Shown here piece after piece: positions 16,794 through 24,292 of a stretch of 64,000 nt of DNA. Under the pieces are notes generated by a model. It was not told where the DNA came from. It saw only the letters and a list, made by a program, of their open reading frames with translations, and searched no databases. Source of the stretch: a virus; IMG/VR virus record IMGVR_UViG_3300012003_000003, positions 1 to 64,000 of that record, one strand, 5' to 3'. A program made the position numbers and the translations under genes. Numbering within the stretch: position 1 is the stretch's first letter; every line of letters begins with the position of its first letter.

Positions 16794-16861
16794 ATGGATG
16801 GTAGTTTATACTTGATACTTATTAATAAAGTTATAGTGTGATATATGTGATATATGTGTTG

Positions 16862-16869
16862 TATGTTTG
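16862..16869 (+). promoter_or_regulatory. Candidate -7 box TATGTTTG
   Basis: TATGTTTG matches TAnnTTTG and lies 40 nt before the start of the first rightward gene. No clear -33 box is present. Confidence 0.3.
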
Positions 16870-16909
16870 TATTGTCAATCAGGGAGGTTGACGCGCTAAA
16901 TGTACCAAC

Positions 16910-17047
16910 ATGAAAAAACTACAATCTAATCTTCAGAACGGCAATGTTAAAACTCAAAACATTGTATTTATTGTCGGCTTTATTGCTTTGATAATAATAG
17001 TATCAGCGTTACAATTAACCGGGTTTATACACATTAAATTTAACTAA
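16910..17047 (+). CDS. Single-span membrane miniprotein (45 aa)
   Basis: MKKLQSNLQNGNVKTQ is followed by the hydrophobic helix NIVFIVGFIALIIIVSAL and a short tail. It is the first gene rightward of the control region and is 4 nt from the next gene. It is an inner membrane peptide of unknown role, expected early. Confidence 0.5.
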   Translation: MKKLQSNLQNGNVKTQNIVFIVGFIALIIIVSALQLTGFIHIKFN

Positions 17048-17051
17048 GGCC

Positions 17052-17273
17052 ATGAAAATATCAACAAAAGAAGTTTTTGAGTCTGATAATTGGATCATAG
17101 CTAAAATATCACAAGGATTGCGAAATAATGTTAGGATAGATGCAAAAAGAAGGTATCCGGTAGCAGATCAAAGTAGCTTTTACAGCGAATGGGTAAGCCT
17201 AAAGTATGCTAACAAATTATCTACTGATAATTACGGTAAAAAAGTAAACGAATTTAATTGTTATCAATATTAA
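17052..17273 (+). CDS. Small hypothetical protein (73 aa)
   Basis: A basic protein starting MKISTKEVFESDNWIIAK, without membrane segment or known motif. It lies between two membrane miniproteins in the rightward operon. Confidence 0.55.
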   Translation: MKISTKEVFESDNWIIAKISQGLRNNVRIDAKRRYPVADQSSFYSEWVSLKYANKLSTDNYGKKVNEFNCYQY

Positions 17274-17277
17274 GACA

Positions 17278-17346
17278 ATGAAAAGCATGTTAATCATTTA
17301 CGGGGTTGTTATCGCAACCCTTATAGCGATAATATTTTTATTTTAA
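17278..17346 (+). CDS. Membrane micropeptide (22 aa)
   Basis: MKSMLIIYGVVIATLIAII plus three residues is one hydrophobic helix. The ATG is 4 nt after the previous stop, matching the local gene spacing. Real translation is uncertain at this length. Confidence 0.35.
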   Translation: MKSMLIIYGVVIATLIAIIFLF

Positions 17347-17369
17347 AACATACATTAAAATCTCAAATC

Positions 17370-17537
17370 ATGGAAACGATAATCAAATCAATCACGACCC
17401 AAACTAAGAAAGTAAGACTTTTATTTAATGGTTTTCACTTCGTAACCGAAGTGTTGGTTTATGATGAAATTAATAATTTTAAATTGGACTATTCAATCGA
17501 CGGCAACGATTATGAGCAACAAATTTTTCAACTGTAA
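17370..17537 (+). CDS. Small hypothetical protein (55 aa)
   Basis: METIIKSITTQTKKVRLLF and FVTEVLVYDEINNFKLDYSI suggest a small beta-rich protein. The spacing to both neighbours is regular. Function unknown. Confidence 0.45.
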   Translation: METIIKSITTQTKKVRLLFNGFHFVTEVLVYDEINNFKLDYSIDGNDYEQQIFQL

Positions 17538-17586
17538 ACATACCGAAAACCAACTAAATTTCACACACAAACAAAACTCTGACAAC

Positions 17587-18174
17587 ATGAAAACAATAGA
17601 AATTCAACTTTATCAATTCGAGGAATTGAGCCAAGATGCTAAAGCCAATGCAATCAGTAACTACCGTGCAAACCAATGGGCTAACGGTGATAACCTTTCT
17701 TTCTTTTCTGAAAACTGTACAGAGGTTTTAAAGGATATGGGATTTACTAACCCTAACGTGCAATGCTCTTTATCATATTCACAGGGTGACGGCCTTAGCT
17801 TTTCGGCTGATAGCTATACAGGATTAAGAGATATTGTTATAGGCGTAATTGGTGCCCACCATCCAAAGATTGCCGACTTTATAACCGATAACTTAACCGT
17901 TAAAATATCAGGTAACACAGGGCGGTATTGCTATGCCTCTAAAAGCGATATTGATATTTATTTAGATGTTTACGCAGCTTGCAATGAAACGCCATTAATC
18001 AACGATGTTATAGAAAAGGTGCAAGCAGGTTTAACAAGCGTTTACATGGAAATTTGCGAACAATTAGAGAAAGATGGATATTCTGAAATTGAGTATGAAG
18101 ATAGCGACAAATTTATATCCGAAAGTCTTATATCAAATGAATATAATTTTACAGAGGACGGAGAACTATACTAA
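17587..18174 (+). CDS. Conserved phage protein, LSQDAKANAI family
   Basis: The start at 17587 gives MKTIEIQLYQFEELSQDAKA then NAISNYR; the longer in-frame version overlaps the gene before it. This N-terminal pattern (short strand, then a helix with DAKxxAI) is common in small phage proteins of unknown function. The 195-residue product is acidic at the end (IEYEDSDKFISES). Its stop overlaps the next start as TAATG. Confidence 0.65.
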   Translation: MKTIEIQLYQFEELSQDAKANAISNYRANQWANGDNLSFFSENCTEVLKDMGFTNPNVQCSLSYSQGDGLSFSADSYTGLRDIVIGVIGAHHPKIADFITDNLTVKISGNTGRYCYASKSDIDIYLDVYAACNETPLINDVIEKVQAGLTSVYMEICEQLEKDGYSEIEYEDSDKFISESLISNEYNFTEDGELY

Positions 18175-18590
18175 TGAGCAATTATACACCCAACGCAACC
18201 CCGGAAAACATCCGCTTAAACATCCTGCACGAAGCAGGTAACTATTGGATCAGCAATGAGGGGACGAAAAAAGCGGCCGCCTTTCATGTATGGGAAATTG
18301 GCATAACTCATAGCACTTGTGACAGCGCATACAACGATATGAGTTTAGCCGTAGCAAGGTGCAACTATTTAGCAGAAAGAAAAGAAAGTAAAATGCTATA
18401 CAACGGTAAAACACTTGAATACATAGCCGGTAATTTTCCTGCTAACATGCCCGAAATACACAGGGAGCAATATTTAGCTAACTGCAAAGAAGTGATAAAG
18501 AACGAAAGCGAGGGTTTTAACCTGGACTATTGCCAACTTGTAAGGAATAGTAATTTTAGATTAATTGAATTTTACCTAACAAATAACTAA
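18174..18590 (+). CDS. Hypothetical protein (138 aa)
   Basis: The protein begins MSNYTPNATPENIRLNILHE and has a second half with PEIHREQYLANCKEVIKNES. The centre has short aromatic strands (YWISNE, AFHVWEIGITHS). It is coupled by TAATG to the gene before it. Not recognised. Confidence 0.6.
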   Translation: MSNYTPNATPENIRLNILHEAGNYWISNEGTKKAAAFHVWEIGITHSTCDSAYNDMSLAVARCNYLAERKESKMLYNGKTLEYIAGNFPANMPEIHREQYLANCKEVIKNESEGFNLDYCQLVRNSNFRLIEFYLTNN

Positions 18591-18607
18591 CATTAAAACA
18601 CAGTCAC

Positions 18608-18733
18608 ATGAAAACCAAAGATTACACCCTTTACATATTAGCCGGCTTGCTAATAATAGCGATGTTCACCTCTTGCAGCGACAAACTTTGCCCTGCCTAC
18701 GCATCCACCCGCACACATAATACACGTAGATAA
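18608..18733 (+). CDS. Mini-lipoprotein A (41 aa)
   Basis: MKTKDYTLYILAGLLIIAMF leads to the lipobox FTSC, so Cys23 should be lipidated after cleavage by signal peptidase II. The mature part CSDKLCPAYASTRTHNTRR is only 19 residues. An almost identical mature part is encoded at 19594-19713. It would sit in the cell envelope; a role such as receptor masking or superinfection exclusion is possible but unproven. Confidence 0.6.
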   Translation: MKTKDYTLYILAGLLIIAMFTSCSDKLCPAYASTRTHNTRR

Positions 18734-18737
18734 TAAG

Positions 18738-18911
18738 ATGAAAACAGTAAATATTTGGACTGTAATTTACACTCCCACACAGGTAATAATAGGTAGTTAT
18801 TCAAATCAGGTAGACGCTGATATATTTTTATCCAAGCAAGTAGATAAGGATAATTACAAGGCAATAGCTAATAAATTAAGCTATTCAAATGCAGATTTAA
18901 ACAGTAATTAA
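18738..18911 (+). CDS. Small hypothetical protein (57 aa)
   Basis: MKTVNIWTVIYTPTQVIIGS then NQVDADIFLSKQVDKD. It starts 4 nt after the mini-lipoprotein stop. No motif recognised. Confidence 0.45.
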   Translation: MKTVNIWTVIYTPTQVIIGSYSNQVDADIFLSKQVDKDNYKAIANKLSYSNADLNSN

Positions 18912-18945
18912 CCAATTTATAAATTATTAATCAGTCACAAACATC

Positions 18946-19251
18946 ATGAGAACTACAGAAACACAAATCAGCCAATTAATCAAAGAAGTATGCGATTTAA
19001 CAGGCTTAAAAAACAACAAACAAGCTGCAATAGCAGGCGGTCAAAAAGCCTATTTAACCTATGAGAATGCAGCCGTATATGGCGGTTATCGCTTGATAAT
19101 GGTACAAGTTGCCACCGGTGCGCATTATGGTGCCTTTCAATGGGGTTCAACTGAACCACGTGTTAAGGCTGCAATATTTGCAGACAGGCTAAACGGTTTA
19201 ATTGCCGGATTGCAATACGACAAGAAACAGTTTGACCAAATGGCTAAATAA
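18946..19251 (+). CDS. Conserved phage protein (101 aa)
   Basis: The segment AYLTYENAAVYGGYRLIMVQ followed by GAHYGAFQWGSTEPRVKAAI is a pattern common in small phage accessory proteins of unknown function. The first 30 residues form a helix. It is followed by a 184-nt gap. Confidence 0.6.
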   Translation: MRTTETQISQLIKEVCDLTGLKNNKQAAIAGGQKAYLTYENAAVYGGYRLIMVQVATGAHYGAFQWGSTEPRVKAAIFADRLNGLIAGLQYDKKQFDQMAK

Positions 19252-19285
19252 AATACTCCGTAATGCCGTGACTGTCGTTGCGGAT

Positions 19286-19320
19286 CCCCCGCCCCGCCTC
19301 CTTAATTGGTTGCGGGGTTT
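19286..19320 (+). terminator. Possible weak terminator
   Basis: CCCCGC and GCGGGG flank a loop of about 19 nt followed by TTTC in the gap before 19436. The long loop and short T-run make it weak. Confidence 0.3.
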
Positions 19321-19435
19321 CAGGGTGCCTGGATGTTCCGGCCTTAACCATTTTACACGGCCAACTCTTTAACATTTTCGGGAGGACGTAAACATAACAT
19401 ACCTAAATATTTATAGACTTATTAAATAATTAATC

Positions 19436-19591
19436 ATGTCAAATTCAGAGAAACAGCAAAAGCAGATCCACCTCGATTACGAGGTAGTAAAGGAGTTAAC
19501 CCACCAGGCTATTGAGGCCGGAACCAACTTCAAAAACTATGTCGAGTTTATTTTAACAGAACAAGCCGGGATAACACCCGTAAACAAATAG
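19436..19591 (+). CDS. Small ribbon-helix-helix-like protein (51 aa)
   Basis: The sequence QIHLDYEVVKELTHQAIEAG then TNFKNYVEFILTEQ has the strand-helix-helix arrangement of small RHH DNA-binding proteins. It ends TAG 2 nt before the next ATG. It could regulate the PcfK/PcfJ genes that follow; the fold is inferred from pattern only. Confidence 0.5.
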   Translation: MSNSEKQQKQIHLDYEVVKELTHQAIEAGTNFKNYVEFILTEQAGITPVNK

Positions 19592-19593
19592 CC

Positions 19594-19713
19594 ATGACAA
19601 CAAAAGACATTATTTTACTAATTAGCATCATAGTGGTGCTACTTGCATCAAGCTGTTCAGACAAGCTATGCCCAGCCTATTCATCCACTATTACACACCA
19701 CACAAAAAGATAA
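19594..19713 (+). CDS. Mini-lipoprotein B (39 aa)
   Basis: MTTKDIILLISIIVVLLASS precedes the lipobox Cys, and the mature part CSDKLCPAYSSTITHHTKR matches the product of 18608-18733 in 14 of 19 residues. The signal parts differ. Two copies 0.9 kb apart point to duplication and selection on the mature part. Same envelope location expected. Confidence 0.6.
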   Translation: MTTKDIILLISIIVVLLASSCSDKLCPAYSSTITHHTKR

Positions 19714-19717
19714 GATC

Positions 19718-20143
19718 ATGCCAACAGCATCAAACGCATTTCATACCGCCCTTAAAAACCACCTGCAGGGACTGGCGGACAATGATGAACTATTTGCAGT
19801 GACCTATGCCAAGCCAAATAAAAATATTGTTGACTGTGCCACCTACATCATGAACGAGGTGCAGAAGTCCGGCCAGTGCGGACTGGCAGACGAAGAAGTG
19901 TACGCAATGGCCGTACATTATTACGACGAGGACACAATCGACGTCGGGAAGCCGAATAACGGCAAGGTAGTGGTAAACACTCATATTGATGCACCTAAGC
20001 CTGTGGAGTTAACCGCAGAGGAAAAGGAGGACGCCCGTAAGCAAGCCATTGAAAGGCAGATTGAAGCGCAGCAAGCACTGATCATGAAGAAGCCAGTTAA
20101 GAAAGCAGCACCCGCAGCAGATAGTCAACCATCATTATTTTAA
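19718..20143 (+). CDS. pcfK: PcfK-like protein
   Basis: The start at 19718 gives MPTASNAFHTALKNHLQGLA, the typical PcfK start; the longer frame runs back into the lipoprotein gene. The 141-residue product has IVDCATYIMNEVQKSG, DEEVYAMAVHYYDED and a disordered Lys/Ala-rich tail ending PSLF. PcfK was named from plasmid pCF10 and is found with PcfJ in many Bacteroidota mobile elements and phages. Its function is not established. It is 8 nt from pcfJ. Confidence 0.8.
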   Translation: MPTASNAFHTALKNHLQGLADNDELFAVTYAKPNKNIVDCATYIMNEVQKSGQCGLADEEVYAMAVHYYDEDTIDVGKPNNGKVVVNTHIDAPKPVELTAEEKEDARKQAIERQIEAQQALIMKKPVKKAAPAADSQPSLF

Positions 20144-20150
20144 CAGCCAA

Positions 20151-21452
20151 ATGAAGCCACGTACCAAATCCCAAATAAAGATATACGCCTTAGCCGAAGC
20201 GTTACCAAAAATCACCGATAAGCAAAAGACCTGGGCATTTGCACATTGCCTTAAACATATCGGCTACCGCAATAAGTCGGGCAGGATCTCCTGCCTTGAC
20301 TGTGGCCACCAATGGGCCGGCATCAAAGAGGTGGCCACCTGTAAATGCCCATCCTGCAAGACTACGCTTGCCGTAGAGGACACGCAAAACCGCAATACAG
20401 CGCAGAGTGTATTCTTCTGCACACTTAGCGTAGTGGACGGCTATCAGGTCATCCGCTATTGGGAGATAAGATCAACACATAAATCTGGCGAAAAAGCTAA
20501 AATAAATCAATGGGAAGTGGTAGTTCAGTTTGCCGATGCTGAGGGCAAGATTAAAGAGGTGGTTGCCCGTAATCGTGGTGGCATGGGTTGGTACCAAGAT
20601 AGTTTTAGCGGTTATCTTGAAATAAAAAACTGGAATAGGAATAAATTTGACATTTGGCCTGATGCTATTTACCCTAAAATGCAAGTGTTACCAATCTTCA
20701 CCCGTAATGGCTTTACTGGCGAGCATGGATGGTGTACACCGCTTGATCTATTCCACGGCATAGTATCTAACCCAAAATGCGAAACGTTGCTTAAAGCGAA
20801 GCAATGGGGCTTATTGGCCGCATTGACAGGGGACAGGGCGAGCGCAGTGCGTGGCCACTGGAATAGCATCAAAATTTGTATGCGCAATGGCTACGTGGTG
20901 GACGATGCAATTACATGGTTAGATTATCTTGAATTGCTTACCTACTTCCAAAAAGACCTGTACAGCCCCAAATATATCTGCATTCCCGATGTTAAGGCCG
21001 AGCACGACCGAATGGTAGCCCGTAAACGTATAATTGAAGACGAGCGCAGGAGATTGCGAACCATTGAAGAAGAACGACAACGTGCGCTTAAAGATAAGCA
21101 ACTGGAAGCCGAGTTTTTAAAGGCCAAGCAAGCGTTCTTTGGTATGGCATTCGGCAATGAGAAGATAACCATTAAGGTATTGGAGAGCATAGCCGAATTT
21201 ATTGAAGAGGGCAAAATCCTGCACCATTGCGTAGGCAACAGCAACTATTGGGGCAACCATGATAGTTTAGTAATGTCAGCGAGGATTGAGGGTAAGCCAG
21301 TTGAAACTATTGAGTTGAGCCTAAAGAGCATGAAGATCATTCAAAGCCGGGGTTTGCAAAATGTAGCTACCGAGCATCACGGCGAGGTGTTGAAGCTGAT
21401 GCGGCTGAATATGCACTTGATCAAAGCGAAGAAACGGGAGATTGCAGCATGA
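20151..21452 (+). CDS. pcfJ: PcfJ-like protein
   Basis: The 433-residue protein has an N-terminal zinc ribbon (CLDCGHQW then CKCPSCKTTL), a helical middle with a charged coiled coil (DERRRLRTIEEERQRALKDK) and the C-terminal PcfJ signature ILHHCVGNSNYWGNHDSLV followed by VETIELSLKSMKIIQSRG. PcfJ is found next to PcfK; its role in plasmids and phages is unknown, and zinc and nucleic-acid binding are inferred. It overlaps the next gene as ATGA. Confidence 0.82.
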   Translation: MKPRTKSQIKIYALAEALPKITDKQKTWAFAHCLKHIGYRNKSGRISCLDCGHQWAGIKEVATCKCPSCKTTLAVEDTQNRNTAQSVFFCTLSVVDGYQVIRYWEIRSTHKSGEKAKINQWEVVVQFADAEGKIKEVVARNRGGMGWYQDSFSGYLEIKNWNRNKFDIWPDAIYPKMQVLPIFTRNGFTGEHGWCTPLDLFHGIVSNPKCETLLKAKQWGLLAALTGDRASAVRGHWNSIKICMRNGYVVDDAITWLDYLELLTYFQKDLYSPKYICIPDVKAEHDRMVARKRIIEDERRRLRTIEEERQRALKDKQLEAEFLKAKQAFFGMAFGNEKITIKVLESIAEFIEEGKILHHCVGNSNYWGNHDSLVMSARIEGKPVETIELSLKSMKIIQSRGLQNVATEHHGEVLKLMRLNMHLIKAKKREIAA

Positions 21453-21808
21453 GTAAAGACAAGATTTACCAATTCAACTGTAACGATATTTGCATCAACC
21501 CTGATACCGAAGTGCTATACGATAAGGACAAGTGTTATGTTGAATTTACCTTCGCCCGGGTTCTGAGTGGTTGGGTGTACGGCACTGAATTTTGGATGAC
21601 CCTGAATACCGTTGAGTGCTATGGTGTACACGGTGATGGGTGTTATTATTACTCCGAGCCAATGTACACCAATGACGACTGCAGAAAGGCAGCTATAAAA
21701 GAAGCCATTGAATTTTTTGAAGAAGGTGGGCGCAAGATAAGATGCGCTAAAGTACTACAGTTTTTAAACAACTCATTAACCAAATACGACCATGAAAAAG
21801 CTATTTAA
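21449..21808 (+). CDS. Hypothetical protein (119 aa)
   Basis: The protein is Cys- and aromatic-rich at the start (YQFNCNDICINPD, GVHGDGCYYYSEPMY) and helical at the end. It overlaps pcfJ by 4 nt and the next gene by 17 nt. Not recognised. Confidence 0.6.
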   Translation: MSKDKIYQFNCNDICINPDTEVLYDKDKCYVEFTFARVLSGWVYGTEFWMTLNTVECYGVHGDGCYYYSEPMYTNDDCRKAAIKEAIEFFEEGGRKIRCAKVLQFLNNSLTKYDHEKAI

Positions 21809-22034
21809 AATCAACTACGAGTTTTTAGGGTTGCCAAGAACCTTTGAAACAGAACACCTTTCGGAAGCGACTACCGAACTGGAAAGGCTTGACGCTTGCC
21901 ACGAAGTGCCTAACAGCACGATTGAGATCCACACCGTCAATTTACACGTTCCAATGGAAAGTGAGCTTAAAACGGCTGAAAATACAATTAAACAGGCTGC
22001 ATACCTTTCCGAAAAGCAGGGAATAAAACCATGA
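21792..22034 (+). CDS. Hypothetical protein (80 aa)
   Basis: MKKLFKINYEFLGLPRTFET then HLSEATTELERLDACHEV. It is a small alpha-beta protein coupled by overlaps to the genes on both sides, directly before the RNase H gene. Function unknown. Confidence 0.55.
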   Translation: MKKLFKINYEFLGLPRTFETEHLSEATTELERLDACHEVPNSTIEIHTVNLHVPMESELKTAENTIKQAAYLSEKQGIKP

Positions 22035-22519
22035 AGCTATCAATATTCACCGATGCCTCATTTATAACAGGCTCACCAGCTGGTTATGCTTTTTATATTG
22101 GCTGTACCAAGGGTATGATCAAGAAAGCCGGTATATTTAAATACCCCGCCAAAAGCCCGATGGTTGCCGAACTGCACTGCCTTGCCAACGCCATACATAC
22201 ACTTAAGCACTGCAAGTTCAGGCCAATCACCAGTGTGTTTGTTTATTGTGACGTTATCGACGTTGTAAACGCGATAAATGGTGAACGTAACAACTTTAAG
22301 GATAAAGATCTGCGGGACATTGTGGATGAAATTAACTTCCTGATGTTGGAGATATGTATTCAGGCAGGTGTAAATATCCGCAACGTCCGCAAGTTTTTCA
22401 CATTTACCCATGTTAAGGCACACACCAAGCAAAAGGATAAGTTTAGCCTTATAAATAACTGGTGCGACAGAGAGGCCGTAAAATATCGTAAACAAGCATC
22501 TAAAAATAAAAAGCCATGA
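22031..22519 (+). CDS. RNase H-like nuclease
   Basis: The 162-residue protein has the four acidic positions of RNase HI in order: IFTDASFIT (Asp), SPMVAELHCLANAIH (Glu), VFVYCDVIDVVNAI (Asp) and NNWCDREAVKYRK (Asp). A basic HVKAHTKQKDK segment precedes the last motif, like the His-containing loop of RNase HI. It would cleave RNA in RNA-DNA hybrids, for example replication primers. It overlaps both neighbours as ATGA. Confidence 0.75.
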   Translation: MKLSIFTDASFITGSPAGYAFYIGCTKGMIKKAGIFKYPAKSPMVAELHCLANAIHTLKHCKFRPITSVFVYCDVIDVVNAINGERNNFKDKDLRDIVDEINFLMLEICIQAGVNIRNVRKFFTFTHVKAHTKQKDKFSLINNWCDREAVKYRKQASKNKKP

Positions 22520-22614
22520 CATATACCTATTTTCTTTGCGACGATGGGGGCGAAGTTGTCACTAAATTTTCAGAGATTACGCAGGTCACCTGCGAACGAA
22601 TTAAAATAAATTAA
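22516..22614 (+). CDS. Micro-ORF (32 aa)
   Basis: MTYTYFLCDDGGEVVTKF plus 14 residues. Its start overlaps the RNase H stop as ATGA. It closes this operon; an 85-nt promoter gap follows. Only context supports it. Confidence 0.4.
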   Translation: MTYTYFLCDDGGEVVTKFSEITQVTCERIKIN

Positions 22615-22630
22615 TAAATAGTAAATTTAA

Positions 22631-22663
22631 TTTGTATTTACACAAACAAAATTAATATATTCG
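22631..22663 (+). promoter_or_regulatory. Predicted promoter, TATATTCG type
   Basis: TTTG (22631-22634) and TATATTCG (22656-22663) are 21 nt apart. The -7 box with flank, ATATTCGCAT, is repeated exactly at the other TATATTCG promoter (46343-46350). Confidence 0.55.
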
Positions 22664-22699
22664 CATTATAATTTATAACAAACGCCAAATACCACCACC

Positions 22700-22912
22700 A
22701 TGACACTAAATCCATTAAACACCAATCCTATCCTACAGGCGCACTTCGCCCTGCGAATGGATAATTCGGGGCAACTACTCGTTAATGAAGATGTTGCCCA
22801 CCTGTTACAAAACAGTTCACAGGCCATGTCTGAATGCTGCCGTCAGGAAACCTACCAAATGGACGGTAAGACCATGTGCGGGTATTGCTACAATCAATGT
22901 AGCGCCTACTAA
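22700..22912 (+). CDS. Small Cys-rich protein (70 aa)
   Basis: The end contains SECCRQETYQMDGKTMCGYC then YNQC, two Cys pairs that could bind zinc. It is the first gene behind the promoter at 22.63-22.66 kb. Role unknown. Confidence 0.5.
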   Translation: MTLNPLNTNPILQAHFALRMDNSGQLLVNEDVAHLLQNSSQAMSECCRQETYQMDGKTMCGYCYNQCSAY

Positions 22913-22913
22913 G

Positions 22914-23096
22914 ATGAACCGCCCAACAGAACAGGAAAAAGCCGCCATGCGGGCCCGTTATGCCCCACCAACAAAGGCGAAAGCCCAGGATTTCAAGGTT
23001 AGGCATTGTGGCCAAGTGGTGTTTATCGGCCCCGTAGCCCTGTGCCAGTGGTTTATCAATAAAAACGGCCTTAAAGCTAAGCCGACTATCAAATAA
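22914..23096 (+). CDS. Small hypothetical protein (60 aa)
   Basis: The start at 22914, one base after the previous stop, gives MNRPTEQEKAAMRARYAPPT; an upstream alternative start overlaps the gene before it. The product is basic, with VRHCGQVVFIGPVALCQWF as its only ordered-looking part. Not recognised. Confidence 0.5.
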   Translation: MNRPTEQEKAAMRARYAPPTKAKAQDFKVRHCGQVVFIGPVALCQWFINKNGLKAKPTIK

Positions 23097-23127
23097 TTAA
23101 ATTTCAATAAAAAGCCAAAACAATAAT

Positions 23128-23430
23128 ATGAAAAAATCAGAAAAATTCTCGATTGTGAGAACCCATTCAGCCGGAGTATGGTTCGGCCAAATTAAATCAC
23201 TTACCGGCTCAATAGCCGTTATAACCAACGCCCGTCGCTTATGGTACTGGTCTGGTGCTGCATCTTTAAGTCAGTTGGCGGTAGAAGGTGCAAAACGACC
23301 GAACGATTGCAAATTCGCAATGACCATTACCGACGAGGACGGTGTATATCTTCCGCAGGTGATTGAGGTATTGCCGTGTACCAAAGAAGCCGTTGAAAAC
23401 ATTAATACTGTAAAAGTATGGAAGATCTAA
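23128..23430 (+). CDS. DUF6948-like protein
   Basis: The 100-residue protein has the conserved run IVRTHSAGVWFGQI then ITNARRLWYWSGAASLSQLA and RPNDCKFAMTITDED, the pattern I associate with DUF6948. Its function is unknown. In Bacteroidota phages it is often next to a Gly-rich repeat protein, as here, where the two genes overlap by 13 nt. Confidence 0.68.
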   Translation: MKKSEKFSIVRTHSAGVWFGQIKSLTGSIAVITNARRLWYWSGAASLSQLAVEGAKRPNDCKFAMTITDEDGVYLPQVIEVLPCTKEAVENINTVKVWKI

Positions 23431-24278
23431 TTAAAGCATTCATGCAAATTGCGCCAGCAATTTCAGGTGACGGTTACGGTTACGGTTACGGTTACGGTGA
23501 CGGTGACGGTTCAGGTTACGGTGACGGTTACGGTTACGGTTACGGTGACGGTGACGGTTCAGGTTACGGTGACGGTGACGGTTCAGGTGACGGTTACGGT
23601 TCAGGTTACGGTTACGGTTCAGGTGACGGTGACGGTTACGGTTCAGGTTACGGTTCAGGTGACGGTTACGGTTACGGTTACGGTTACGGTGACGGTTACG
23701 GTTCAGGTTCAGGTGACGGTGACGGTTCAGGTGACGGTTACGGTTCAGGTTACGGTTACGGTGACATTAAACCACCCGTTTTTACCGAATATAAAAAAGG
23801 CTTTCTAACTAAAGAAATACATGGTTTTAAAACCTTTAATAAACAGCCAGTTTACTACATTGATAATATTCCTTGCATTTTTTTATCAATAGTCAATAAT
23901 GTTGCAAAGGTAAATGTTATTAACGACGATATGAGCGTCAAAACAATGTACATAGCCAAGTCGGGAAACCTTTTTGCCCACGGGGATAACAAGGAACACG
24001 CCGTTAGATCGGTGACTGATAAGTTTTTCGCGTCGCTGTCGTTTGAGCAAAAAAAAACAGAATTTGTGTCTAAGTTCAAAAAAGAAATAGAATATAGTAA
24101 CAGGCTGTTTTTCGCTTGGCATCATCACCTAACCGGGAGTTGCGAAAGTGGACGGATGCTGTTTGTTAAGTCACATGGTATTGATTTAGATGGTAAAATG
24201 ACAACGTTAAACTTTCTTAATCTTACTAAAAACGAGTATAATGGTTCAGCAATAACAGAAATTTTAAATAGTATTTAA
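23418..24278 (+). CDS. Gly-Tyr-Asp-Ser dipeptide-repeat protein
   Basis: The 286-residue protein has a short helix (MEDLIKAFMQIAPAI), then about 100 residues made only of GY, GD and GS dipeptides, then a 170-residue folded domain starting PPVFTEYKKGFLTKE. Every repeat unit is GGT plus TAC, GAC or TCA, so length changes by whole units keep the frame. The flexible, Tyr-rich arm resembles sequences that form condensates or bind surfaces, but no function is shown. The C-terminal domain (IDNIPCIFLSIVNNVAKVNV, FAWHHHLTGSCESGR) is not recognised. Confidence 0.65.
   Translation: MEDLIKAFMQIAPAISGDGYGYGYGYGDGDGSGYGDGYGYGYGDGDGSGYGDGDGSGDGYGSGYGYGSGDGDGYGSGYGSGDGYGYGYGYGDGYGSGSGDGDGSGDGYGSGYGYGDIKPPVFTEYKKGFLTKEIHGFKTFNKQPVYYIDNIPCIFLSIVNNVAKVNVINDDMSVKTMYIAKSGNLFAHGDNKEHAVRSVTDKFFASLSFEQKKTEFVSKFKKEIEYSNRLFFAWHHHLTGSCESGRMLFVKSHGIDLDGKMTTLNFLNLTKNEYNGSAITEILNSI
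23463..23764 (+). repeat. Hexanucleotide repeat tract GGTNNN
   Basis: About 50 copies of GGTTAC, GGTGAC or GGTTCA follow each other. Codon choice is almost fixed (Gly GGT, Tyr TAC, Asp GAC, Ser TCA), which points to expansion by slippage or recombination rather than slow selection. The tract is coding in 23418-24278; the open frame on top of it (VTVTVQ repeats) is a shadow. Confidence 0.9.
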
Positions 24279-24292
24279 TATAATAAAACGCC

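Larger units (their letters stand above)
16004..16909. other. Gene-free control region
   Basis: About 900 bp separate the leftward and rightward early operons. It is AT-rich with a C-rich patch near 16340-16420 and holds no convincing ORF. It contains the operator cluster (16030-16102), an inverted repeat (16523-16557), a palindrome-promoter (16623-16644), a 20-bp direct repeat (16732-16793) and short TGATATATG tandem repeats near 16840-16860. This is the best candidate in the window for a replication origin and early promoter region; neither is proven. Confidence 0.5.

Noticed and set aside
23463-23764. CRISPR array
   Set aside because: The repeats are contiguous 6-mers without spacers and lie inside a gene; no CRISPR array was seen elsewhere.
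23449-23808. VTVTVQ-repeat ORF over the hexanucleotide tract
   Set aside because: It is a frame shadow of the Gly-Tyr-Asp-Ser repeats; the GGT-based frame has a start in an operon and a folded C-terminal domain.
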